NCBI GenBank assembly: GCA_030374805.1 | Contig: JARGSG010000019.1 | Location: 558,001-622,000, forward strand | Origin: Gracilaria gracilis | Taxonomy: Eukaryota; Rhodophyta; Florideophyceae; Gracilariales; Gracilariaceae | Reading direction: 5' to 3' | Length of the DNA stretch: 64,000 nt | Shown: positions 17,700 through 29,190 of the stretch, piece by piece | How the letters are laid out: every line of letters starts with the position of its first letter | Numbering within the stretch: the stretch's first letter is position 1 | Program-made: the position numbers and the translations under genes | Notes under the pieces: generated by a model | Databases searched by the model: none | What the model saw: the letters and a program-made list of their open reading frames with translations, nothing else | What the model was told of the DNA's origin: nothing

Positions 17700-19637
17700 C
17701 TCTCCATAGTTCTTGCCTTTTTTCTTCGCGCGAAGTTGCGATCACACACAAAGTTAGCTACAGCTACAGCGATAGAGTGAATATTGAGCGCCCAAAGAGC
17801 GCAAGAAGAGACTGGAATGGTCTAGTTTGCTGCAGAGCAGTATGCTTTCTCGGGTTCTGGAGGAACCCTGAGTTCGAGACTCAGCGTACTTCAGCAAGGC
17901 ATATCACTGAACGTATGCATCAAAACCATTGATACGAACTGATTCTATTTATACCGTTCTGCATTGGAGTGGCACTATCCTAGAGATGAAGTCGAACCGT
18001 TCGCGAATTGCATGCCATAATGGCACCAAACCGTCGCACAGCGCTTGAGGAGGAAGACTGCAACATTGAACTCAGAATCAAATGCAGCTTCTTGACACGA
18101 AGACATGGATCTTCTGCTGATCTCAAACCTCTGACACAATCATTCTGACGCGGACAAGTGTGCTGGCAACTGCCGATTCAATAAAAGCCAAACAGGGTGT
18201 CGTGCGATGAGCCCCTTGGCGCACTATGAAAATCTGAAGACGTTAACCTCCAAAGTCACATCATTTGTTTGAAACAAGTTGTTTCTCTTTGCACTCGAGC
18301 GCAGAGGTGCCCTGGCAACATCACTCGCTGTGAGAAGGAAAACCTGAACTTCACCAATGTGAGCAAGTACGCACCAACATTGCCATGAATCAGATTGTGA
18401 GAACCTTTCAAAGAGCCATGATGATGATATTGCACCATACGAAATCAAAAATACGTTTCTGTGCAGGTCTAAATATGCGCCTGATGGCTCATTTATTCCT
18501 ACGATGCCTCCACTCCGGCTTTGGGTGAGCGCTCATTCGACATCTACAACGGTAATACAATAATCACACATCATCATTGATGACGATGATATTAGTTGAG
18601 GTGAATTCGGTTGTGGTGCAAAGGATGGGAGAGAATTCCATGGAATGAGATTGAAATCACACGCTTGTTTTGCTTCTTATGTAGTGATCTATTGAAGGTA
18701 TTCAAAAACCTACCAGGTTTTGAGGCGCGACCCGGAGCCTCGGAGGCATAACAGCCATCACACAAAATCGATGGTAGCTTTTACCCTTGTAAAAGTACTT
18801 GATCCTTCGCGGCAGCGCGCGGCAGCGCGCGGCGCACAGCTGCCGATGTAAAAACACGAGCAGAAGGCGGTGTTTTGCTGCGTAAAGTGGTGACCCTAAC
18901 TCCCGCGGTAGGCGGGCAATGACGGCGCTGGTGGGGTTGTCAGAGTCGTAGAACGACACTCATGTCGCGAGTGGGGCGGTTAGAACGGCGCAAGGCGCGC
19001 GGCAATCGTCAGCGTCTGTACAGCAGATTGCCAAAGAGCGCCCTCTCTCTCGAACGCATACCACTCATCACGGGAAGATTGGTGTGACGCTCACCATCAG
19101 GATTCCTGACTCAGCAATCTTTCACTTGCTGAACATCATGTTCATGATGAGCAATGACCACTGGACAGGAAGGAATTGATAAGGTCAGAGACAAGCCGTC
19201 GCAGGCCAGAGACGCGCCTTACGTATTTCGTTAGACATTACGGTACTGTAACATTACTGTATGGATACATATATTTGGAGTCATGTGATCTGATCAGATG
19301 TAGGGTTGTGGGCCACAACTTGTGGCCACAACTTCAAAAATACCTGGCAAAGATTGCTGGCCTCAAAAAGACTGATTTCCCAAGGATAATGTGAAGTCGA
19401 GAGCGATAGTTCTGTGCAAAGTTATCCACGAAGATACGCGTGGAGTCAATCATTCATTCCAACATATATACATTCCTTGTTTGGAGAACAAGTCTCTCTT
19501 GTTGTCAGGAGGCCCATTTCACGGAAGCTCGACACTTGGAGAGCCGTCGATGTGTTTCTCGTGCGGGTGAGTTTCTCTGGTCAACTTGAGTTGTCGTTCT
19601 CTTCGAAGTTGTTACGTGTTGCCTGGCGTGCTTCGAC
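17700..19637. other. Intergenic, no gene seen
   Basis: About 1.9 kb with only short frames. It holds a hairpin near 17847-17895 that mimics part of a tRNA (rejected), a GC-rich GCGGCAGCGC patch near 18810-18840, and the presumed promoter of the DCC gene. Confidence 0.5.
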
Positions 19638-20201
19638 ATGCAATTAGGCTTTGTGCCACCTGTTTTTGGCCGCGTGTTCTCAACGGCACGACCAACTTTG
19701 CGGTCGCCCAGGAATCGAATGAGGGTCATACGCGCCGTTGTGCACACTCAGAGTAACGAATCACGGGACGCTCTTCTGCGACGAAAGGGCTATCGACCGG
19801 GGGACAACGTCATTATGTTTGACGGTGTTTGTGCAATGTGTAACGCTGGAGTTGACTTTGTGATGCGATACGACACAAGAAACCACTTCAAATTCGCGGC
19901 CCTGCAGAGTGAAACTGGCAAAGCGCTTACGGAGAAATTTGGATGTCCGTCAGATCTTTCGACTATGGTTTACGTCGAAGGGGACAAAGCCTTTGTACGA
20001 TCAGATGCAGCTCTGAAGATCGGGCGGCAACTGGGATGGTATTTCTCTCTTCCGGCACAGCTAGCTCTGTTAGCCATACCAAAACCTCTGCGAGATTTCC
20101 TGTACACCGATGTTGTCGCGAAGAACAGGTATTCTGTGTTTGGGAGGAGGGATGAATGTCGTTTCGTCGAGCCTGGAGAAGAGCATCGTTTTCTAGACTG
20201 A
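19638..20201 (+). CDS. DCC-family (DUF393) thiol-disulfide oxidoreductase-like protein
   Basis: 187 residues from an ATG at 19638. The first 45 residues are Ser/Arg/Thr-rich and lack acidic residues until late, consistent with an organelle transit peptide. The core opens VIMFDGVCAMCNAGVDFVMR, giving the family motif D-G-x-C-x-x-C (C65, C68), followed by FKFAALQSETGKAL, TMVYVEGDKAFVRSDAALKI and the conserved YSVFGRRDECR. DCC proteins (YuxK-like) are predicted thioredoxin-fold proteins found in bacteria and plastids; the substrate is unknown. A single-exon gene with ordinary codon use for this window, lying inside the inverted duplication interval. Confidence 0.85.
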   Translation: MQLGFVPPVFGRVFSTARPTLRSPRNRMRVIRAVVHTQSNESRDALLRRKGYRPGDNVIMFDGVCAMCNAGVDFVMRYDTRNHFKFAALQSETGKALTEKFGCPSDLSTMVYVEGDKAFVRSDAALKIGRQLGWYFSLPAQLALLAIPKPLRDFLYTDVVAKNRYSVFGRRDECRFVEPGEEHRFLD

Positions 20202-20204
20202 ATC

Positions 20205-21017
20205 AAATCACGCGAGCTACCTTCGATACGTTTCAAACCGGTTCTCGGGAATGACTCGAAAACATGAGGTCCATCGTTCCTATTTGTTTGCAGATTCTAC
20301 CTTTGCACTACGTCTTGTACATGCCTTTTGACAAGTGCATCATGGGAAACTTAGAGGCATAGAAGTGTACCTGAGAAGTGAATACGTTCCGAGTCTTCGT
20401 TTGGTACATTTCTGTATCTCTACACCATTTTTGGCTCTCGTATGTCTATTTCGAATGAGCAAACCCCATACTTAGATGCACGCGACATGGTCTCATAGAC
20501 ATATGATCGCGTCTTGCACCTGGTAAGAGCTTTATTCAAGCCTGTTGAGACACTCTTCACAATGCAAGTCTCATCTTAACTAGGCCCGCAGCACACATTT
20601 CAATGCGTTGGCTCATATGCTGTACCTTTCTTGTTGCTCGCTAATTGCTTTGTGCGTTCTATATCAAAATCATATGCTTGCTAGTGAGTGAAAGTGAAGT
20701 GCTCGTAGATAGTACACAAACGCAGCCTTCACAAACGTTATGAATCAAAACCCTCAATACCCTTTGAGGAACTGAATACTTCATTGAGGGTCATTGCGCG
20801 TTGGTACCCTTGTAGTTGAACAGAGCTGAAAGCATTGCAATGAATAGCTCATCTGCATGACAGACTTTTATAGACAGAGTTGGGTTTGTTTAGTTAGTCT
20901 TCTCTTTGCAATTTGTACGAGCTCTCTACACGTCCCCATCATCACAACTTGCTCATTTCCAAAGGCACAAAGGTGAAGAGGTAGTACGATTTCCCTCAAC
21001 TTCGTCAATGAGTGCAG
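20205..21017. other. Intergenic between DCC and the phytase-like gene, no gene seen
   Basis: Tail-to-tail interval (both genes end here). Only short frames. A TACCCTTGTA near-match to the recurrent intergenic motif lies near 20805. Confidence 0.5.
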
Positions 21018-24000
21018 TTACATTTCAATGTCGTAAGAAGTTAGGGTGCTAGATATAGACCCGGACACGAAGAGCTTGTTGAGCTTGCTGGAAGCAAAAA
21101 GGCCTTCAGGGTCAAGGTCACCCTGGCGCATTTCAGCGAACACCTTGCCAGTTGGCTCGTTAATCGGGTGATTCTGTACAGCGTCAACGAAAATAGGCGC
21201 GGTGGGATCGGTGATATCAAAGACAGATATAATAGAAGGACGCTCGAAACCGATGAAAGCATAAGTCCGATCGTCTTTGCTCATGAGAGCGAGAGACTCC
21301 GGTTCCATACCCTTGTCATCAGAACTATGGTATGCTCGAAGTTGAGTAAGAGAAATAAGGAGTTAGATATACTTGATTGGGCAAGACTGGAAGAAAGAGC
21401 GTCAGACGCTCGAGGGGAAGCGAAGAATAGCAAGAAACATACCGATCATCGAAAAGATCTGCCTCAGAGGCGCCAAGATCTTCATCATCAAATGAGTTAG
21501 CATTGAAGATTTCTGGGAAGTGCTTCTCCTCAATGCGAGCGAACCATTCACCAGAGTCGAAAACGATGGTTCCATTAAGAGACATGATACTGAACGAGCG
21601 CGAACCGAAATGGAACATCTTCTCCTGAGTATTGGCAGAAGCATTGTATCCCATAATAGTGGAGAACTTCAGGCGACCAAGTGCAGTCTCATCTTCCACA
21701 AGTTCTTTCAGGCCAGCAACAGCAGTTCTGTTGAGCTCTTCAGGATCAGTGATATCTCCTCCACGAGCTTCTTCAGCGTCATCCTTGGCGTCACCCTCAT
21801 TGGCAAAGACCAAGTAAACGTTTCCGTCGGCGGCGACGTAATGGTGAATGGTATCCGGTTGCGGCATACCGTACAAGAACGGATAGTTCTTGATGTTAAT
21901 GCCGTCATCCTTGTTGGATGCGTCAAGAGCAAATCCAGGGCGACTGCGATCAATAAAGCCGATGGGCTTGAGCTCGGTGATCTTGGCCTCGTAGAGATCG
22001 ACAACAGCGATAGCATTGGCTTCCTGAATAGTGACAAAAGCGTGCTTACCATGAATGGTAACATACTCTGGTTCGAGATCAACGCTTGGGGTCTTAGACT
22101 CGATGAGACGGACGCCGTTCTCGGCCATTTCAGTAGTGAGCTCGTCGAAAGCCTTGAAGTCAGCAGTGACAACACCGCGGAAGCGACTACCATTGCTCGG
22201 AGCACCACCGAAATCGGCGACCAGGACACCACCCGGAACGGAGGCACCCGCACCCTCACAAGCGGCAACCAAGAACTTGCAATCATCAGACCATTTCACA
22301 TGGTCGGGTAAGAAGCAAGACAACTCCTGAATGGTACGGAAGAGGTTGAGGTCTTTAGAAAGCACGTCAATCCGACCAGAGGCCGCCTCATCATCGTCAT
22401 TGGCGAACGCCACGGCGACGAAATCAGCAGACTTGCACACAGAAGCAGAGGTCGGCTTGTATGGGGAGCCGGGAGAGTAAGAACCCATGGGAGCGGCGGG
22501 GGACACGGATAGATCGTACATGTCAAGAGCACCGGTGTCATCGTTGGCGACATAGGCGCGTTGGGCATCCTCATCCACATCTAAGTTCTCCGCGGAGCCA
22601 AGGCCCGGCGCGTTGGCAATGCGGTAGGTCTGGGGGTTGACAAGCGTGATGGCCTTGCTCGGGTTGACGTCAATGACGGGCTGCGGCGGATGTGACGGCA
22701 TGCCACACACGGTAGCACCGGAGATGGAGCGACCCAACGAAAGCTTGCGCATCTCAACCGGGCCGTTACGCCCGAGGCCGAAGTCATTGTCGTTGAGCAT
22801 CCAGACCTTGGTGGGGTCTTCGACGTCAACGACGAAAGCCTCCTGCTTGGGGGCGCCCGTGAAGTGGACGGAACCACCGACAACGGCGGCAGAGTCCCAG
22901 ATGAGGGTGTTTGAGGCGGGCGTAATGCCGACCTGAGCGGCGGTTTTCTGGCCGTTGGTGTCGGACTCGAGGCCGAGATTGTGGGCGTACTTGGTTTGGT
23001 CTATGTTGGTGGCGTGTTGAAAATCAACGAGGAAGAGCTTCACTTGGCCCTCGGCACGCTCAAGAGCGATGAACTTGTTCTGAGAGTAGTACTGCGCCGC
23101 AGAGTACTTGAGATGCTTAGCCGTATTGCTGCTGTGTTCGTAGGCATTCGGGTTGGAAGCCTCAATGATGAAAGACTTTTGATACGCCAGACTGGGCGTA
23201 CCATGCTGAGAAACGGAGAGCGAGAAATAGGCGGCACGGATGATAAGGTTGTTGGCGGTGAGCTGATGATGGTGTCCAAGCATGGGGGATTGCAAGATGG
23301 CGATGACATAGTTTGCATGTTTGTCAACAACGACAGCCTCAAAGCCACGGTTGTTACGGCGGTTCGCAAACACAGACGGAATATCAGCAACAATCGGGTA
23401 CGAAGCAGCACTGAGCTGGCGCTCCAACAGGCGCGGGACGTGGCGGGAGATAATGACGCCCGTATGATAGTTGGCGATAACGACAGACGGCGAGTACTCT
23501 TCGACAATAGCGACATAATGAGTACCCGGAATGACCGCAAGGTCCTCCGTATCCAAGCCGGAAACATCGAAGTGCAAAGCGGGCGCGCCGCAGTCCGGAC
23601 CGTACGGGGTGTCATCGCGCGCAGAGTTGGGAAGACCGGAGATGGGGAGCGCATCGCTCCCCCTCAACGGCACGAACTTGGTGGGGTTGATGGTGGCGTC
23701 ATCGGCCACGCCAAAGTGGGTAATAGTGGGAGCGAAGGCCGGCAGCGGGAAGGCGAGCCCGTGCTTGCGCTGCGCGCTCGCGTAGCGCACGCGGTCAAGC
23801 TGAAAGAGGCGCTCACAGCGCTGGGTAGGCCCGCGGTCCGTGACGGCCAGAAAGCGGCCAGCGGCCAGCTGCGCAACGCCCGAAGCGATGGCAGGCGTGT
23901 CGTAGCACACGGCGCCCTGCGATCGGTTGTGCGGACAGCCGGCCGCGAGCAGCGTGTGGTAGAAAGGATCGCCGCGTAGCAAGGACGGATTGAGCTGGTG

Positions 24001-24117
24001 CAACGGCGTGCGGCGCAGCGTGTACACGCCGTCCGTGGCGGAAAGACAGCTCGGCGCGGACGACAGCGCAGCCGCCGCTAGCGCGGAGAGCAGCGCCACA
24101 CGTATGACGGCACGCAT
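21018..24117 (-). CDS. Secreted phytase-like / choice-of-anchor I beta-propeller protein, two exons
   Basis: Exon 1 is 21443-24117 and exon 2 21018-21324, with a 118-nt intron (GTATGT...CTAAC...TAG); the join restores DDRSDDKGMEPE, a conserved turn of the family. The 993-residue protein starts with a signal peptide (MRAVIRVALLSALAAAALSS). Residues about 30-400 form an esterase-like-activity-of-phytase domain (AVTDRGPTQRC, DTEDLAVIPGTHYVAIVEEYSPSV). Residues about 480-990 form a choice-of-anchor I beta-propeller (SAENLDVDEDAQRAYVANDD, LEPEYVTIHGKHAFVTIQEANAIAVVDL, YAFIGFERPSIISVFDITDP). Bacterial relatives combine these domains in secreted or surface phosphatase-like proteins. A role in extracellular phosphate acquisition is inferred. 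TACCTTCGTA-type motifs lie 5 bp and 190 bp upstream of the ATG. Confidence 0.8.
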
Positions 24118-24121
24118 TATC

Positions 24122-24131
24122 TACGAAGGTA
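24122..24131 (-). promoter_or_regulatory. TACCTTCGTA motif next to the phytase-like start codon
   Basis: Reads TACGAAGGTA on the plus strand, five bases upstream of the ATG. The same 10-mer occurs at 24307-24316, 50641-50650 and 10167-10176, all intergenic. Confidence 0.4.
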
Positions 24132-24705
24132 GATAGATAGCTTTAGCGCTGGCGCTTCTTCCGACCGCGCGCTGTGAGCCCGCAGCGTGTTGCGATACGA
24201 CGCGCCTTTATACGAGACGCGCGGCACGCGCCGTCGCATGGCCATGGCCGGCGCGCGCCAAGTTGGCGCCGCCAACTGTGCGCCACCGCACCGAATCTGT
24301 CGAATCTACCTTCGTATTACCTTCCGTTACCTTCGGTACAACGGTACAACGGTAACTTTATCTACAACTTGATACGATTCCCTGATTCGTCCCAGCGCGT
24401 TGCGATTTGCGTCCGCAGATCCGCACACGGCGCACGGAGCACGCACGGCGCCACGTGCAAGTCACGCGGGCGAACGCGTCACGATGTGCGTCACGCCGTT
24501 CACACGCCGCGTGCGATAACAGCTGGCGACGTGTGCACGTGGTCGCGCTGTGGCGAGGCGAGCCCGCGTCGCGCTCGCGAGCGGCGCAGCGCAGCGCAGC
24601 GCAGCGCGGCGGCAAGACGCGCGCGCTGGCGCAGACGATGAGCTCGCGTGCACGTCGTGCAATCTGCGCGCGCTCGGGTGGAGACATAAACGTGAAGAGG
24701 TAGAT

Positions 24706-25056
24706 ATGTGCATGTGGAGCGCGTTCGTGCCGGCGCCGAGCGCGCGCGGCGCGCTGGCGGCGCGAGCACATGCGCGCGCGCGCGCCGTCTGCACGCGCCG
24801 CGTGGCCGCGCCGCGCCGCCGCCGCGAGCAGGCGCGCACGCCGCCGCGCATGTCGTTGCTGCCGTTGGTGCCCAACTGGCTGGTGCTGGGCGCGTGGGTT
24901 TACGGCGCGTACCGCTTTTACCGCGGCTTTCATCGCACGTCGTACCGCAGCGCGTTCCGGCTGCCGCTGGCGGCCGCTTGGCCGCTGCTGTTTGTGTTTA
25001 ATGGCTCTTATCGCTCCAATTTCACCAAGAGTATTCGCGCGTCTTCGGATGACTAA
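24706..25056 (+). CDS. Small membrane protein with transit-like leader, probably plastid
   Basis: An ATG at 24706 gives 116 residues; a second in-frame ATG at 24850 would give 68. The first 48 residues are Ala/Arg-rich with no acidic residues until the end, as in plastid transit peptides. The core is LVPNWLVLGAWVYGAYRFYRGF, then a basic stretch and LPLAAAWPLLFVFNGSYRSNFTKSIR, with two short hydrophobic segments. Small proteins with a WPLL...N-SYR-NF ending occur in cyanobacteria as far as I recall, so a plastid origin is likely, but no function is assigned. It converges with the lumenal FKBP gene, the two stops being 28 bp apart. Confidence 0.55.
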   Translation: MCMWSAFVPAPSARGALAARAHARARAVCTRRVAAPRRRREQARTPPRMSLLPLVPNWLVLGAWVYGAYRFYRGFHRTSYRSAFRLPLAAAWPLLFVFNGSYRSNFTKSIRASSDD

Positions 25057-25084
25057 GTTGCTCACCGCGCTGGCGTGCCGCTGT

Positions 25085-25810
25085 TCATCGCAGCTTGATG
25101 AGCTCCACGCTGTGTCATTGCCGTCGGGTTAGTGTTTGCTTCCATCGTAACATATGCCCGCAGTGCACACGTGCGTTTAGAACTTACTCGAATACAATTG
25201 TGGAGTCGCGACTCGTCTCCAGCACGCTCAAAAGCCGTCGTTTCGCAAACAAATCCTTCACCACGGGCCGTTGCTCCGCGCTTTTGTATGCGATTTGCGG
25301 CGGCAACACCGCGCGTCTCTTCCCGCCCACCTGCATGCCAACCACCATCTCGCTCAATCCCTGCACCACGCTCTTGTCTCCCACGCGAAAGCTGAACGCA
25401 GTGGGGTACTTTTCGGCGAACGAACTGTCCAGTTTGATGCCGTTCAGCCCGCGTAGACGCGACGTGTAATAAATCCATACCTGTGAGTTTTGCTGCGCTT
25501 GTTCGCCGCTGCCGATTGCCAGGTCAAAGTATTCTAGCCCGGATGGTAGTTTCACCGTGCTTGTGGCCTTCGCGTCGTACAGACGCTCTGGTAGCGCCTT
25601 TGTTTCGCTCTCAGACGGCTTGTATGGCGATGAATACGCATGCGTTACCGCTGGACTCATGCAACTTAGCGCTGCTAGCAGCACCGTTCGTCTTGACACA
25701 TTGCTTTCCTTTGAGCTGCACATGCAGGTGCTGTGCCTGTTGCTCGCTCTCATACCGTTTGCACAAGCCACGGCCGTTATGAACGTCGTCTTGTTTGCGT
25801 TTTGCCACAT
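25085..25810 (-). CDS. Thylakoid-lumen FKBP-type peptidyl-prolyl isomerase, two exons
   Basis: Exon 1 is 25188-25810 and exon 2 25085-25109, with a 78-nt intron (GTAAGT...ACTAAC...CAG); splicing yields the expected end STIVFDVELIKLR. The 215-residue precursor (ATG at 25810) carries a bipartite leader: a Ser/Thr/Asn-rich transit region, then VSRRTVLLAALSCMSPAVTHA, a twin-arginine, hydrophobic, A-x-A-ended lumen signal. The FKBP domain has LPSGLEYFDLAIGSG, VWIYYTSRL, KYPTAFSFRVGDKSVVQGLSEMVVGM and GGKRRAVLPPQIAY. Lumenal FKBPs act in photosystem assembly and folding. This is the clearest sign in the window that the organism has a plastid. Confidence 0.85.
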
Positions 25811-25829
25811 GTTTGGTTGTGGGCTTGTC

Positions 25830-26340
25830 AACTTTTTGCTTTAGCTCCCACAACGGTCAAAGCGCATCCGCTTCTTCCCACACTTTCTCAATGCTGCAAT
25901 GGTGCGCTCGTGCTCCCGTAGATCAAATCTCCCACTCGGCTGACGCCTTGCAATTAATTAATTTACTGTTATTAAAATAAACTCCATGCTCCAACCCAAC
26001 CAGCAACGCGCTATACAACAAGCCGCCGTTTGTCCACCGCGCCACGTTCGAAGAGCTTCTTGCCATCCGCGACTGCGGTGCAGCGAACATCGGCCACAGC
26101 TACTGCAGCTTCCGAGCGCTTTGTCCACACATCTCATCTCTTGGTCGCAATCGCAAGTGAAAATAGAGCGCTTCAGGTGCATTTCATCCCCCTTGAACAT
26201 CACTGCACCTCATTTTGAAGCAACGCCTACGACGAAGGAAACGGCTTTCTGGTCATGCTCACATCTCAATTGTCACCAAACTAGATGAAATCCTGCAATC
26301 GAATTGCTGCGTGTAGCGTATTTGTTCTCTCTAATCACAG
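25830..26340. other. Divergent promoter region between FKBP and NDOR1
   Basis: About 500 bp between the FKBP ATG (minus) and the NDOR1 ATG (plus). No gene, tRNA or repeat seen. Confidence 0.5.
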
Positions 26341-28155
26341 ATGGCACCCATACCCGTGAGTTTCCATGTTTTGTACGCTACGGCCACTGGCACTGCCGAA
26401 GACGTTTCGCAACAGCTTGCTCAGCAGCTCGTGGAAAGAGGCGCTCAGTTGAAGTCCTTGAGCGCCATTGATGAATACCCACTTGCCAGCCTACCGCAGC
26501 AGGCGTCACGAGGCCACAAGTTCATTTTCATTGTGTCCACCTGTGGAGATGGCCATGTACCGATCACAATGCGCAAGTTTTGGGCGTTTATCAGACGCTC
26601 CAACCTTCCTCCGGCCATTTTATCGCACCTACAGTTCGCCGTTTTCGGACTGGGTGACAGGGCTTATGTGAAGTTTAATGCTGCTGCTAGAAAGCTTTGC
26701 ACCCGCTTAATGGATCTTGGTGCTTCTCTAATCACACCACTCGCTCTTGGCGATGATAGTGAGCCTGGCGGGTACGACGCTCAGTTGCTTCCTTGGACAG
26801 AACGACTTCTTGATATTCTAACTCCCAACTGCTCTCCCGCTTCTTTGGTTGATGGAGAGCATACCCCACGTATTGAGATACGACGCTTAGGGTGCCAAGT
26901 TGGGGATTCGAGGATTAAATGGCTACCAGGCGAGGCCAGACGTAAACCCTCAGTGGCCACATATCCACTCTATGATTCGATTGTGGATCGACTGCAAGTG
27001 CTCACCAACTCTGATTTTCTAACTGATGATAAAGAAGTGCTTCACGTTCAACTTGACGTCTCGGGTTGTGCGGCTGAAACTGGATTGCTAACGTACGAAC
27101 CTGGGGACGTAATTCATGTCATGCCGCGAAACAGCGAATCTTCTGTTGAAGCTTTTCTGGAGCTCACTGGCTTTGACGGCGACGAGCTAATTGAACTCTC
27201 GGTTCGACAGAACAAACGTCAGTTTGGCGAGTATCACTTCAACATCGAAATGCCATGTACCTTGCGACAACTGGCCGCTGCGCAACTTGACTTGGCCGCA
27301 ACTCCGCGGCGTAGGTTTTTCAAACAACTCGCGCCCTTTGCAACCGTAGATATGGAGAGAGAGAAGCTGATGCATTTTTCATCAAAGGAAGGCATGGAAG
27401 ACCTAACACAGTACGCATATCGGGAGAGGCGAACCATTCTATTAGTGCTGAGGGATTTTCCATCCGCGCGCCCTCCTCTTGACTCCCTGATTGATATGAT
27501 CCCGTTACTGAGACCACGAGCTTTTTCCATAGCCTCCTCAGCGGAGGCCCATTCTGCTACGATCCACATCTGCGCGTCATTGGTGAAGTATGTAACTCCC
27601 TTGCGTTTTGTACGAGTGGGAGTGTGTTCAGGTTTTTTGAAGTCTTTATCAGAGGGAGATTGTGTCCCAATTTTTCTTGAGAAGGGAACGTCCTTGCGGT
27701 TTAACAAGAAGCGACCAGCTGTGCTTATCGGTCCGGGTACAGGTGTTGCGCCCATGAGGTCGTACTTGAGTGCGGAGATGTCCCCAATTTCCCCCAAGCT
27801 GCTCTTCTTCGGCTGCCGCGTGAAGGAAGGGGACTTTTTGTATGAAAATGATTTTGCGCTGTTCCTCAAAGATGGAAGGTTAGCGCAGCTCATTGCCGCT
27901 TTTTCTCGCCAAGACCCATCTCGAAAAACGTACGTTCAACACAAGATGGAAGCACATGGAGAACAGCTGTGGGAATTAATTCATCACAAGGGTGCTTATG
28001 TTTATCTTGCTGGGGCTGCCGGGGAAATGCCCAAGGCAGTTCGGCAAGTCGTTGTTGACCTTAGCAACAAGTTCGGAAAGTTGGGTGAAGAGGCTTCCGA
28101 GTTTTACGTGAGGCGAATGGAAGCAGAAGGACGTTTACAAATGGAGTGTTGGTGA
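26341..28155 (+). CDS. NDOR1: NADPH-dependent diflavin oxidoreductase (NDOR1/Tah18)
   Basis: A single exon of 604 residues. The flavodoxin domain (about 1-160) has the FMN loop YATATGTAEDVS and a STCGDGHVP loop. The FAD domain (about 205-430) has YEPGDVIHVMPRN and PLLRPRAFSIASS (the FAD-binding RxxS motif). The NADPH domain has VGVCSGFLKSL, IGPGTGVAPMRSYL, LLFFGCR and a C-terminal MEAEGRLQMECW ending in the aromatic residue that stacks on FAD. Tah18 donates electrons to Dre2/anamorsin at the first step of cytosolic iron-sulfur protein assembly. Length and domain order are canonical, and it is distinct from cytochrome P450 reductase because it lacks a membrane anchor. Confidence 0.92.
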   Translation: MAPIPVSFHVLYATATGTAEDVSQQLAQQLVERGAQLKSLSAIDEYPLASLPQQASRGHKFIFIVSTCGDGHVPITMRKFWAFIRRSNLPPAILSHLQFAVFGLGDRAYVKFNAAARKLCTRLMDLGASLITPLALGDDSEPGGYDAQLLPWTERLLDILTPNCSPASLVDGEHTPRIEIRRLGCQVGDSRIKWLPGEARRKPSVATYPLYDSIVDRLQVLTNSDFLTDDKEVLHVQLDVSGCAAETGLLTYEPGDVIHVMPRNSESSVEAFLELTGFDGDELIELSVRQNKRQFGEYHFNIEMPCTLRQLAAAQLDLAATPRRRFFKQLAPFATVDMEREKLMHFSSKEGMEDLTQYAYRERRTILLVLRDFPSARPPLDSLIDMIPLLRPRAFSIASSAEAHSATIHICASLVKYVTPLRFVRVGVCSGFLKSLSEGDCVPIFLEKGTSLRFNKKRPAVLIGPGTGVAPMRSYLSAEMSPISPKLLFFGCRVKEGDFLYENDFALFLKDGRLAQLIAAFSRQDPSRKTYVQHKMEAHGEQLWELIHHKGAYVYLAGAAGEMPKAVRQVVVDLSNKFGKLGEEASEFYVRRMEAEGRLQMECW

Positions 28156-28159
28156 CTGC

Positions 28160-28930
28160 AGCGAACTGCATCAGTTGCTTGTATCATCATCGTTCTCATC
28201 AAGAAATTGGTTATGTTATGTGGTTAGGTGCGGGAACTGGCCTGTTAGGAGCACAGCGGTGATGTAGTTCAGCACTGACCATCCTCAACGGTACAGCAAG
28301 TGCAAGGGGATAGAGCTCGGAGGGCTACCTTTCTACCAACGGTAAGGGCGCTAACGCTAACCTTTTACCCATCATACCGCTCGATTATGAAGATGTTGTT
28401 CGTGCGCCCTCGCCGCCCAGATTGAGGAAGTGCTCCTGTTGAATTAATGAGCCACTAGGCGCATATTTAAGCTTTCGTTAAAAGGCGCGTGTTAAGGTAA
28501 GGCTGTACTAAATTTCCCATTTAACGAATCGTCATCATGTACAAAACAAGGTATCTGAAAGGTTTTCGCCGCTCTGAGCACAATATTGTGACAATCCTCA
28601 AGTCGAAAAGGATAAGTGAAGGCTTTTGAGGTTAATATCTGTATGTCCTGTCCTGGATTGGGACATACTTCTGTTACGCCCGAATAAAGAAGATTTATGA
28701 TACCCTTGGTGCGTTAAGGATACATGTAATTCTTTCTTCCCAGGTGCGCCAATGTGCCCGGGCTCAAGTATATCTATCAAATAGTACTCGCTAACAATGA
28801 CTGAGCGGGGGAGCCGGGCGCTATTACATGCAATTCGAGAACTGCGTCTACGAAAGCGCGACTACAGTGTACAATGACTGTGACTCATGTTCGTTTCTTA
28901 CGATGACTGAAAAGGCAAGCACAATAGAAA
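28160..28930. other. Intergenic, no gene seen
   Basis: Contains an exact TACCAACGGTA (28334-28344), the reverse complement of the motif TACCNTTGGTA, and a near-match around 28,701. No gene-like frame. Confidence 0.5.
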
Positions 28931-29190
28931 GATATTCAAATCCAAAATTTACTTCATCGTACTTTAGTATCCCATAAAGAGTAATACACGGTTGTGGAAG
29001 AGAGTCCAATCGAAAACCATTCAAATCATAACAAGACGAACACACGAAATCCACTCAATGGCAGAGACCGAATCCCGCCAGACTAGCAATCACAAACTCG
29101 AAAAACCGTTCCTCAGCATTTACACTTAAGATGTTGATGCTTGGAGACAAATCTTCCACAAACCATCGGTAAGAGCTTCCGAAAGGAAAT

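Noticed and set aside
17822-17901. tRNA-like element: TGGTCTAG A-box-like stretch, perfect GGGTT-loop-AACCC hairpin, and TTCGAGA loop between CTGAG and CTCAG
   Set aside because: The two stem-loops share bases (no room for a variable region) and no acceptor stem can be formed in linear or permuted order, so it is not a functional tRNA. Possibly a tRNA relic.
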